NCBI GenBank assembly: GCA_001051155.2
Contig: JYIP02000004.1
Coordinates: 683,576 to 747,575, forward strand
DNA: 64,000 nt
Direction of reading: 5' to 3'
Origin: Chrysoporthe austroafricana
Taxonomy: Eukaryota > Ascomycota > Sordariomycetes > Diaporthales > Cryphonectriaceae
In this document: in pieces, positions 54,273 through 64,000 of the stretch
Position numbering within the stretch: position 1 is the first letter of the stretch
Layout of the letters: every line of letters starts with the position of its first letter
Notes under the pieces: generated by a model
What the model was told of the DNA's origin: nothing
The model's database searches: none
What the model saw: the letters and a program-made list of their open reading frames with translations, nothing else
Position numbers and translations under genes: made by a program

Positions 54273-54739
54273 GGAAGGACACCGAGCTGCACTCAAAGCT
54301 TTTTAAGACACGGGAAGTCACGAACCAACAATGGAAGGGGTTTTCTTACGATTATGTTTTACATGGTGGCGAGGTATCACATATACCCTAACTCAGCTTG
54401 GAATCGGTGGTAATTTGGATGGAGGCGCGAGGGCGGATCACTGGCATGGCTGGAGCTACATACCCCTGACTAAAGCTGCAATGGATAAGAGAGTCTGCTT
54501 CGTCATCTCAGTGCTGTTCTCGCCGTGTATGCATTTCTTGATATCTTGACATCAAGTAGGCATGCTGCCTAAATTTCCCCGAGAGCTAATCCGCCAGCCG
54601 GGCATGTTCTCGAAAAACAAGGGCACACCAAAAGCCATCGTCGCCTCGATAGCTGAGATTCCTCCGAGATGAGAGCTATCCACTAAAGGAAGTCTTCAGC
54701 CTAATATCCTAAGCTTTCCATTCGTGACCATAGATGGGA
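54273..54739. other. Convergent intergenic region
   Basis: 467 bases between the stops of the disordered protein gene and TIP41; both 3' UTRs. Nothing else seen. Confidence 0.5.
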
Positions 54740-55684
54740 TCATGAAGAGAGAGTAATGCTGTCCACATGCTGCTCTACCACCGGCAGCAACTGCGCGACC
54801 TGGTTGGCGTCTCGTAGCGCTGAGGTGACTGCGTCGGGTAGTAGTCCCGACATGAGCAGGCCCTACGGTGAAGAAGTCAGTGTCGAGTCTCGTTCGGTAC
54901 ACATGCGTCCACCCTCCCCCGTCTCCGATAGACAAGAACTCACCTTCTTGACATTCGCAAAACTGTCCTCCTTGGCTGTGTACTCCCGGATCACCTCCTC
55001 CTTGGCGAAGTCCACATACAATCTCGTATCCCTCACCCGCACCAACACATTGTCCAGCCTCATGTACAGCCGCGCGAGCAGCAGCATACGCTGTGCCATC
55101 ACGCGGACCTTGACGCTGTACACGCTGATACCATTGTCGTCCAGCTCGCTCTCGAACAGGACGACCTCGTCGAAGAACAGGATCGGGTCGCGCCGCTTCA
55201 GCAGCTCCAGGGGTATCGACTTGTCGGCCGCGGGCGCAAGCCTCCTGCCGGACGACGATGACGACAAGGAGGAGGCGGGCGTCTCGGTGCCGGCGTACGT
55301 CGTGGAGTAGCTCCAATCGTAGGGCTTGACCACTTCCCTGATGTCGTGGGCGGAGCTCCGCTCCCTCGAACTGCTCCACTCCCCGGCGTACGCGACCTGC
55401 AGCATGTTTGCGCCCGTCTTGTCGACCATGTCCAGCGCGGCCTCGGCCGTGAACTCGATTCCCCAGCCCGAGGGCCTGTGGTGTACGGCGACAAGGTTGT
55501 CGCCGAAGATCATCTCCGGGATGGGGATCTCCAGGCGGCGGGACATGTCGTCTATGGGGCCGGATTTGGATATGGGGAGCTTGCGGGAGGAGATGGCGAA
55601 GGGGCCCTGTGTGTGGGTGGTGGTGGCCTGTGCAAGCATGGTGGGGTCGGGAAAGGGCTCGTTGGGGTTGGTGATGTGATTCAT
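54740..55684 (-). CDS. tip41: TIP41-like TOR signalling regulator
   Basis: Exon 1 is 54944-55684 and exon 2 is 54740-54862, joined in phase 0 over an 81-base intron; 287 residues. Tip41 binds Tap42 and PP2A-type phosphatases and works in the TOR pathway controlling nutrient responses. Family hallmarks run in order: IPIPEMIFGDNLVAVHH, GWGIEFTAEAALDMV, VVKPYDWSYSTTYAG, IPLELLKRRDPILFFDEVVL and FESELDDNGISVYSVKVRVM, then LYMRLDNVLVRVRDTRLYVD. Exon 2 gives the short C-terminal helix region GLLMSGLLPDAVTSALRDAN. A Ser-rich loop (SSLSSSSSGRRLAP) sits in the middle, as in many fungal members. The start is the ATG at 55684. Confidence 0.9.
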
Positions 55685-58600
55685 TTTTGAAAATGCGTAT
55701 AAGACGGGGCAGACGCTCTGATTTCCTGATGTTGCTGGTGCTTGGATCCGTTGGGCTGATGACCTCTTGGTGGAGGAACCCAGGTATCGCGGGGTGGATG
55801 AGAGGGTTGTTGAGGCGGGACGTTTGTCAGAATTACGCCGGTCGCCGTACTTTACAGTAGCTGTGCTGTGTCAAATAGAGACCTGCGCTGAAGGCAGCTG
55901 GAACCGAAGTTCAGGTCCTGAGATGTATTTACAGAACGACGCGCTGTTTGATTTCTCAAGCAGTTGCGATGACGTTTGATAGCATAAGAGTGCCTTGACT
56001 TCGGGGTCAATTTGGTAAAATACGGCTCTATCAAAGGTGGCGGGCGGGATCGGCGTTGGCAGCCAGCTGGTTTGGGGGTCAGTCACTTGAGCTTACGTAA
56101 CACCCCTGCAAGAACTAACATCAGTGCACAGACGAGGCTGCGCAGCCTTGATGATCATTGGAGGTGGGTGCAAAGTTCCCAGTGTAGGAACGCCGGCAAA
56201 ACAGTCAACACCACAAAACAGGACACAAAATCTTTAAGATGACATTCGATTCATCTAAAGTATATAGCTTATCCACCTCAAACTTCTATTTGATGTCATC
56301 GGCGCTTTGGCAAGAATTCCGATGTGACTTTCTTGAGACGGGCTAATTGGCATTCCAAATACTTCATCAAGACCTTTACAGCGTCATTAAGGGTTTGCTA
56401 ACGCAGACATCATCTTTCTTTAAGAAAAAAAAAAAAAAAAAGAAACAAAAATCTCAAATTCCTGATCAGTCATACGGCCTGTCTGGTAAATTGTGCCTGG
56501 TGAGCCGTCTGAAATATATTTTACAAAGAATTACAACAACTTTTCCCATACATCTAATCAATAATCTAGTTATTCCTACAAATCTTGAACATTATATGAC
56601 CGAAATAGAGTTTCGAGAAGATGGCTCTGCATGTAACGTGTCCCTTGCCGATATATTTCTAGCGATCGCTATTTCCACCGGGATGGGGGCCTAGCTCTTT
56701 TCATCTATACTCTTGACTACGCTATCTGAGCCATTTGATTGATATTCCATAAGGAGGATCGACGCAATATCTGTAGAGGTTGCTCTAGGATAGATAGGGG
56801 ACTCGCTAGGAATAAATTGGTGCAAATGCAAAGATTTGCTACTAGATGAGCTCTCATGATTGTTGTCGGGCCCAAAAAGATTCAGCGATCGGAGCGACTT
56901 CTCATATGATGATTGTTCGACTGCCCTAGTGCATGCCAGGCGGTCAAGGCCTTGTTGCTCAACTAGCTCTCAAGCACAGCCGCTAGCGCGAAACCATCTA
57001 CTATAAGTATCCTGTGCGTCACATCCAGATCTGTGTTTCTTTCTCTTTTTTTCTTTTCTCATGACCCAACACTTCGCACCTGTTCCAAAGATTCATCAAC
57101 AGAAATCTTTTTTTTTTTCGACGCCTTGCCTGTGTCATAATTGATTATTGTGGCACTGGTGTGGAGAAATATAAAGGTTAAAGCTGATGCACGCATCAGC
57201 GATTCGCTTTTGCACGTTTTTTTCGCCACAACTGGCCCTATCCGTCCTAGGACTCGCCAACCGTGCTCAGCGCCAGCACCATTATTGCATTATACACTCA
57301 ATCTCTCAGAATACTGAGAGATGTGTATACCTCTAAATCAATAATGAAAATCAGGAGTCATAACTCGCTTCCGGATTCTCCCAGAAAGAAACTAGATAAA
57401 TGACGTGGTTTCTGAACACAAAAATGGGCAGTGCTCTATCCCTAATACTCTGGTCCTATGGAAGCCAACATACGGCTACCAGTATATCCCAGAATCAACA
57501 TAGTCGAGCCTCTTGAAGATATTCACGGCTCAGTGAGAAAAGAATATCGAACAAATTCACCAAAGCCTCTACGACCAACGTGGAGCCGGATGTATTTTAC
57601 CACAATGACGTGGCCGTCGATGACATCCTAAGGAATTTACCGCTTACAGAGAGTGAGATCTAGAGTGAAGTGCAGCTTCTGTCAGGTAATGGTCTCCCCA
57701 ACATCGAACAAATCGAGGTCGTCATTGGGGAAGTCGAAGTGATCAACTTCGATAGGCATTCATACCGCAGTTTACGGCCTTTATACTAGACCTTTGAGCT
57801 TGCTCGGCGGGCGGTCTCTCTACTGCTGCGACTGTCAATGGCCAACAAAACATATGCTGGCATCAACCCCAGCGCCCATTCAAGATGTTGTCCACAACGA
57901 AGTCAAATATTCGCTATTCGTCAGGCCTTGGTCTTGGTGTTGGCTGGGCTTAACCACGTACGTAGTGAATCGGTTTCGATTTGCAGTCTGTTGTTGTCTG
58001 TCTAGAAGGAAGGAGGGAAAGAAAGCCGTGGGCAATAGTGAACAGCTCTGGCTGTCCCATACTGGCTATCCCACACTTGGCTCTTTGCCATATCCCGACT
58101 TCAATTCGTATGGAATCTCATAGACACTTCAAAGGTACGTTGATTCTCCGTCGCGGTCAAGACAGCAACATAGTCGATGTCCTTTTTAACCACTCGCACA
58201 GACAAAATACCAGGGATGGTGGACTGAATATCTCTAACGGCCGTCTCAAACAGGTGCATAATTTTTTCAGCCGTTATGAAGCCTATGTAAGTAACAGTGC
58301 CCAATACATGTCCCCAAACGGAGTTGGAAAGAAAGCCATGCTTCTGAGCAGACAGAGACAGGGACATGGGATATGGACAATCAAATCGGCTTTGAAACTT
58401 GATTGACGAAGTACTAATGATGTTGAGACATGCATAGCCTGTCAAGGCTAGTCATAAATTTTTTCGGCACGCCCATGACAAAATCTTCAAAAATGGCGCC
58501 AATCTCATCCAGCTAAGCGGTCACTCTTAACAACGTGGAGAAATGTCGCCAGAACGAGGTCCCCAGGACCAGCGGACCGTTCTGAACTATCGAGGAGCTC

Positions 58601-60616
58601 TTAAATTTTATAACCATTCTCCTAACTATTTTATTACATTCTCATACGAAAACAAACTGAATAACAAGGATACTTTACACGAACGAAGTAATTATTGAAG
58701 GAACGGGCGATATTAGTGGCGGCTCGTTTGGGAAGACGTGGTACGGATAATTCTAAGAACTACTACCGCTTTAACTCGATCATTAATACGCTAGAGCTTC
58801 ATACTAACACAGCACTTACTGCGTGCGTTCTATATATTCACATTTGAGAATAATATCTTATCCATTTTGGATATAGCTAACTGGTCAATTGAAGTGCCAC
58901 CTTACAATTTTTGCAACATCATATTATGTCAATCAGACGACGGAGCATTGAGGTTCTGGGAGGAAGAAATCCTGAGCTATCTGTCGAGTCCCAGACAGGA
59001 ACTACGTGCAACTGCTTGAGCACTATCATCTCAATCAAACTTAAATATGGTGATGCCTCTGGTACTAGAGCTCTTTTGTATAGCAACCCACGAAATGGTG
59101 TCTATGCGTAAGTTTATGGTTTGTGAAGAGACGATAAGTTGTATAATGTGGATAAATAGAGCGCGTGATCCGCATTCTTGCCGCAGGGCTTGCATTAATA
59201 TAGTCTATGGACTTCAGAGACTCTCATTACTTCTTTGGGCGTGAATATTTATGCATCGTGTATTTGCATAGGAAATGATCCTAAGATGCTTAAACCTTAG
59301 AGTTACTTCGATATACTTGCTTTCTCTCAATCAAATACGTTGAATTTTAGCGATAGTGATTGCAGAACTGAGTGCGAACGAATACTGCAGCCTTTTGCCA
59401 TTGACCATGCGAGCCTGTGCTGCCATTGACAACAAAGATTCCATGCTTATGGATTATAAATGTAAGTTTGGGACTTGTTGTTCTTAAAGTGGATCAATTC
59501 AAATAGACGGGAGTCGGAAAGTAATGTAGTTAGCCGTATGCGGTCTGAATGACCGTTGCGTGTACACACTAAGGTCCAGCGATGTTACATCTCGCTCTTC
59601 GAGATCTGTCTCATCAGGTAATGTTTTTTTTAGCTTCTCGTATGCATTCACAATCGATTTCATATACAGTTCTGCCAATAGTGGTTTGCTTTTGTAGGAT
59701 TGTGGGGTTGGGCCCCGACAGCTACGGTAAGCCTCTTGACACACCGAGCTGTGTAGCCTTCCTCTCCCGGGTTACGTTTGACTAGTGGATGTTAAACTAT
59801 GATGTTCAATTAAAAGTAATGCCACACGCTCCGAATAACATATATAGAGAAGACTTATCGTTATTCACCGCCTGCGGACAAATTAGCTAGGCTTGGAATA
59901 CATTCACTTCAATTGGCTCTTAGAGGAGGGGGGATACTGATGACTTCAAGGCTTCGTTCATTTGGCCAGGTACAATGAGACTCAAGAGAAGACCATAAAT
60001 TCAAGACAATGATCAGGCTGAGCAGCTCTCGAGATGTTCTCCAAAGTCCACTCACTAATGAGGTGACTTTTCACATTCAGTCATGTCCATTGTGGGGAGT
60101 GAGCAGGGATCACACAGCCATTTGGTCATCTATGTGCAAGTCTCGAGTGACTAATTACATTTCCGCAGGGCATCGCATTCGAAATCCCTCTCGATTGAAG
60201 GATGGAATATCGTCGGCGTCATTGCCTGGACGTCATCATATGTTTATATAAGACCCTGGGTGTGAAGTCCGGCTACCTGCATGAAGAGCTGGGGTGTCTC
60301 CACACTGCATGCAGCACTAACGAGCGCTCACATTGCCTCGCCGATGCTGTGTTAGTGCCCAGCCTCCCCACGGCAACAACCCCACTTTCCTGTTGCTCGG
60401 CAACAAACCACAACAAATGCTCCTTCCTTCCTTCTCCTTGCAGGTTTCAATTCATCCGTCTGCCACATCTCGAGCCAGAGCCGCATCGAATGTCAAATCT
60501 TCCCCGTTGCAGATCTGATCATTCTTGACCCGACACCTAGCAATACCTACAAAAAACACTCGTCCCAACAATAATCAATCACATCCTATCCTTCTTCACC
60601 GGTGTCTGGAAACACG
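55685..60616. other. AT-rich 4.9-kb region without an intact gene
   Basis: The left end is the TIP41 promoter and the right end the Aurora kinase promoter and leader (pyrimidine-rich near 60420-60600). Between them only isolated frames stand out: 56347-56694 (+), 58101-58445 (-) and 59499-59744 (-). Each reads like protein for 40-80 residues but lacks start, stop or domain context, consistent with decayed genes. There is an A-run at 56426-56442. No repeat family was identified. Confidence 0.45.
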
Positions 60617-62136
60617 ATGGCGACAAGAAAGCTGGAGGCTGGCTTTCAGCGTATGTCGATAACGGATGAGAACGAGCCGCTATACAAGTCCTCCAAGGTA
60701 GGCACACAACCTCATCGTCAGGATGCTGTCCAACACTCACATGTCTGCCTCCTACTTGCAGCTCGCCCAATCTACCAGCCGACCGAACCTCTTCAAGGTT
60801 GCCCTGCAATCCCAGAGCACCAACACCGTCGCTACGGTGACTCTGCCCTCTCAGGCAGCGCAGCGAAAAGTTGCCGTCGCTTCCTCATCGAGTGCCAATC
60901 CTCCTTCCCCTACCAAGAAGACAGCCCAATCCGCGGCTCTTACCATCCAATCCAAGGCAGCATCCCGCAAGGCCCCTCCATCACCAACCAAGAAGGACAA
61001 AACCAGCTCCGCCAGCTCCTCCTCCTCCCCCCGTCCCTCCAACGAGTCCGAGAGCGAGCGACACTCTCAGACCGTCACACTCCTCGATGAGCCTCGAACA
61101 TTTCACCTGGGCATGTTCGAGATTGGCAAACCCCTCGGCAAGGGCAAGTTCGGACGTGTCTATCTCGTCAGGGAACGTACAAGCGGCTTCATCTGTGCGC
61201 TGAAGGTGCTCTACAAGTCAGAGCTGCAACAGGGTTCCGGCGTCGAGAAGCAGGTCCGGCGCGAGATCGAGATCCAGAGCAATCTGCGACATCCCAACAT
61301 CCTGCGGCTGTTCGGCCACTTCCACGACCCCAAGCGGATCTTCCTGATCCTCGAGTTCGCCGGCCAGGGCGAGCTGTACAAGCTGCTGCGCAAGGAGAAT
61401 CGGTTCCCGGAATGGAAGGCTGCACAGTATGTTGCCCAGATGGCCTCTGCGTTGAAATACCTGCACCGCAAGCATGTTATCCACCGGGACATCAAGCCCG
61501 AGAATATACTTGTCGGTGTGCACGACGAGATCAAACTGTCCGATTTCGGCTGGAGTGTCCATGCGCCCAACCGCCGGAGAGCTACGCTGTGTGGCACCCT
61601 CGACTATCTCCCTCCGGAGATGATCAAGTCGGGGAGCAACGACAACTCCTACGACGAAAAGGTCGATCTGTGGAGTCTGGGTGTCCTGACGTACGAGTTC
61701 CTGGTCGGCGAGGCGCCATTTGAGGACACTCCGGTGATGACACATCGGCGGATCGCACGGGCAGACATGAGGATCCCGTCATTTGTCAGTCCCGAGGCAA
61801 AGGACCTTATCCAGAAGGTAAGATCAAATAATCGGTTTCATTTCGTCATTTCCATGTCCTCTTTAGGATTATGCGTCTCCTAAGAAGGAAGTGGAGATTC
61901 ACGGTCTCACACATGGCTCATAGTAGCTATGTGATAGCTCGTGAATTACACCGCCCAGGGATAACTTTATTGGGAGACGCCGTCTACAGGGAACTTGATT
62001 GGCTGACTTAGTCTGATAGCTGCTTGTGTTGGATCCGGAGAAGAGACTCCCACTAGAAGCCGTTCAAGAGCACCCATGGATCTTGAAGCACTGCGTGAAA
62101 GGAGAGCGTGCTTCAAACCGAGAGAAATCGAAATGA
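60617..62136 (+). CDS. ark1: Aurora-type serine/threonine protein kinase (Ipl1/Ark1)
   Basis: Exons 60617-60697, 60762-61817 and 62020-62136 give 417 residues. Aurora kinase is the catalytic subunit of the chromosomal passenger complex and corrects kinetochore-microtubule attachments in mitosis. An N-terminal Ser/Ala/Lys-rich tail of about 145 residues (twice PPSPTKK-like) is followed by the kinase domain: P-loop [21 protein letters not shown] (catalytic Lys), [10 protein letters not shown] and DFGWSVHAP. The activation loop [17 protein letters not shown] contains the phosphorylated Thr. [19 protein letters not shown] and HPWILKH close the domain. The DFGWSVHAP and [11 protein letters not shown] forms are Aurora-specific. 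The last intron (61818-62019, 202 bases) is unusually long for this locus. Start by the first ATG. Confidence 0.93.
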
Positions 62137-62541
62137 TCACGGAGGCTCACGGACATGGTCAAGACAGGCTCTGTTGAAGGCATTAACGATCGCATCAAGG
62201 TGGTCCTTGAGGGCAAGAAGTGGATGATGGCGTTGTACACTTTACACATGTTTGGCGTTTGGTCACATGCCGTTGGGACGGCGGTCACGGGTCTTCAGGT
62301 CAAGGGGCATTTCATTGCATTTTCAGCGTTTGCGGTTCTTTCCAGTCCGATCCTCTACTGTTATTCAGAAAAGCCGAGACCAAAGTCTGAAGGGGCGCAG
62401 GACACAGCACGAGCAGAGCCACACGTCGGCTTCATGGACGATACTACCGTTTCTGAGAATACAACACCTGTTCAAGCGTTATAGTGTGGAGTGGTGGTAT
62501 CATTGGTATCCTGCCTGTGTCGTGTCTATGTGTCTTGCGCC
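62137..62541. other. Convergent intergenic region
   Basis: 405 bases between the stops of the Aurora kinase gene and ATP23. A 109-codon plus-strand frame (62155-62484) lies in the likely 3' UTR and is not supported. Confidence 0.5.
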
Positions 62542-63414
62542 TCATCTGTATACCTCGTCGAACGGCCTGGTGTCCGAGAAACACGAATCCCACACCTCGT
62601 TGACAACCTTGACCGCCTGCACATCGTCCTTGACCCATGGCCGTGCCATCATGGACTGCACCGCGCGCCGCCTGACGCAGTCCTGGAATTGTTCTGTGAG
62701 CCTCCAGTTGCTTCTTGTCCAGAACTCCCTTGTGAACCTGCACTCGCCGCTCAGCATCGACGCTCGTATCTGCCCGACGTTAGCCATCAGCCCCAGGGCG
62801 GCAGGCAATTAGAAACCCACCTCGGTACAGGCGGCCTGCTTCAGATCCCTCTGGCCCCTGAAGTCGACCTCGAACCTCAACTCGTCGTACGCATGCACCA
62901 TCTCGTGCGACAGCACGTCCTCCAGGTGCGAGCGGCTCCGTATCTCGTTCGCGCAGACCAGGATGCCGTGGCTCGGCTCGAACCCACCACCCTGCCTCTC
63001 CACCTTCCCGTCCACCGTCAGCCGCGCGGGGCACCGGCGGCACAGCACGTTGGACGGGTCCATCTTGCGCCCGTGGTTGAGCTCGGCGATGCGGTCGTTG
63101 AGGAAGGTCACGGTCGGGCTGTAGGCGAAGAGCCAGTCGCGGAACTGCTCGCACCGCTCGACGTCGCGGGCCTCGTGGAGCCGATTGCGACTCTCGCGGT
63201 AGTGGAAGACGCCCTCCGGAGTCACGCGACCCGTGAGGATGTTGAAGTAGTTGATCCACCACTTGGTGGACGGGTCGAAGCCGGTCCGGGCGGGGTCGTT
63301 CTCGAGGTAGAGGCTGGGTCCCCGGGAGGATGTCTGTGAGGAGGAGGGTGAGGAGGAGGAGGAGGTTGTGGAGGGCGTCGAGGAGGGGGGAGTCGTCACC
63401 GAGGTTGAGGCCAT
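62542..63414 (-). CDS. atp23: Mitochondrial inner membrane protease Atp23
   Basis: Exon 1 is 62821-63414 and exon 2 is 62542-62769, joined in phase 0 over a 51-base intron; 273 residues. Atp23 is a metalloprotease of the intermembrane space that processes the Atp6 precursor and helps assemble the F1Fo ATP synthase. After a Ser/Thr-rich start come [17 protein letters not shown], then [40 protein letters not shown] and the zinc motif HEMVHAYDE (HExxH). The splice gives [20 protein letters not shown], a family hallmark, and the conserved Cys residues fit the disulfide-rich fold. C-terminal helices end FDEVYR. Start ATG at 63414. Confidence 0.92.
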
Positions 63415-64000
63415 CGTGAGGGAGGGGCGGAATCAGCGACTGGGCGCCGAGTTCCCTTTCGCGGGCTGCGTTCGCGAGGGAGGGTGCACGAAAGAACCGT
63501 GTTCCTATATTGCCACCGCACCGAGAGGTAATACGGACGCGGTCGAAGTGCTCTCCAAAGTCAATTGCTGTGTAGTTGTGGCGAGACAGGTTGACGTCAA
63601 GGCCGTGATTTTGCGCCGGCGGGTCGGGGCGACGGCCGTGGACGGGTAGCTCACTACAGTACGCGCTGCCGTTGCCTGCGTTTAAAACGCATGCAATAAT
63701 ACCAGCAGCACTTCTTAGTCAGGCCGACCGGTGCCGGCTTCAACTCCAGGAGGCCCACCAGGAAAAAAAAGAGGAAGCCGGATTGTCACATTGCATTTGC
63801 GCCCTGCCAAGTCCCCCATGTCCACTGCCTGCAGTATTGCACTGACTCAAGGTCTCGAAGTGGATTAGCCACGCTCGACATTACGTCTTGGTGCTCTAAA
63901 GTGCCCTGATCAGCGATTATATTCTCAGAGCCGCCTGGCGGATCCCCCCAGGATGCCAAAATGGATCCCAGGGTCGAGTCACATTGTAAGGACATTTTCA
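63415..64000. promoter_or_regulatory. Upstream region of ATP23
   Basis: 585 bases to the window end. It contains the ATP23 promoter and nothing else that I can support; short frames on both strands lack coding character. Confidence 0.45.

Noticed and set aside
62155..62484. 109-codon frame after the Aurora kinase stop
   Set aside because: It lies in the expected 3' UTR between convergent genes and lacks coding features.
1..64000. CRISPR arrays, bacterial operons, rRNA genes
   Set aside because: No regularly spaced repeats, no ribosomal RNA sequence and clear spliceosomal introns; the DNA is fungal nuclear.

Overview
This is a nuclear window from a filamentous ascomycete (Pezizomycotina, most likely a Sordariomycete). 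Genes carry short introns of about 50-200 bases with GT..AG ends and CTGAC/CTAAC-like branch sites. Fungal-specific families are present (fungal rhodopsin-fold membrane protein, HET domain, DUF7924, HR-PKS remnant), alongside conserved housekeeping genes typical of the group (VPS16, ATG16, DOT1, NAD-glutamate dehydrogenase, RIX1, YPP1, TIP41, Aurora kinase, ATP23). All identifications come from reading the sequence and from family knowledge; no search was run. Exon limits were worked out by hand from splice signals and reading frame.

Layout. 1-6.9 kb: 5' end of VPS16 (-), ATG16 (+), DOT1 (-), then a seven-helix rhodopsin-fold protein (-). 8.3-14 kb: a small unknown protein (-), a five-exon ankyrin + CorA-like membrane protein (-), and a one-domain NIF3-like protein (+). 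14.8-18.3 kb: large NAD-specific glutamate dehydrogenase (-), followed by 4.6 kb without a convincing gene. 22.9-25.3 kb: an alpha/beta hydrolase and a C2H2 zinc-finger protein (both -).

27.1-41 kb is an accessory, rearranged region. It starts with an intron-containing tRNA-Leu(AAG) gene followed by decayed tandem copies of its 3' part. A perfect 69-bp copy of the tRNA 3' part recurs 8.3 kb downstream, so a segment carrying an HNH-nuclease-like gene, a DUF7924 gene and several repeat fragments lies between direct tRNA repeats, much like an element integrated at a tRNA gene. Immediately after the second copy lies a truncated, frameshifted highly-reducing polyketide synthase (ER-KR-ACP only), then long homopolymer tracts, then a HET-domain gene with a broken middle.

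41.3-55.7 kb is conserved and gene-dense again: a WW-domain protein, a membrane-anchored unknown, RIX1 (60S ribosome biogenesis), YPP1 (PI4-kinase scaffold), a large disordered unknown, and TIP41 (TOR/PP2A signalling). 55.7-60.6 kb is AT-rich with no intact gene. The window ends with Aurora kinase (+) and the mitochondrial protease ATP23 (-), which converge. The strongest candidates for something undescribed are the tRNA-bounded 27-35.6 kb segment, a 51-bp-arm hairpin behind ATG16, and an in-frame ATG16 5' extension with an Atg8-binding-like motif.
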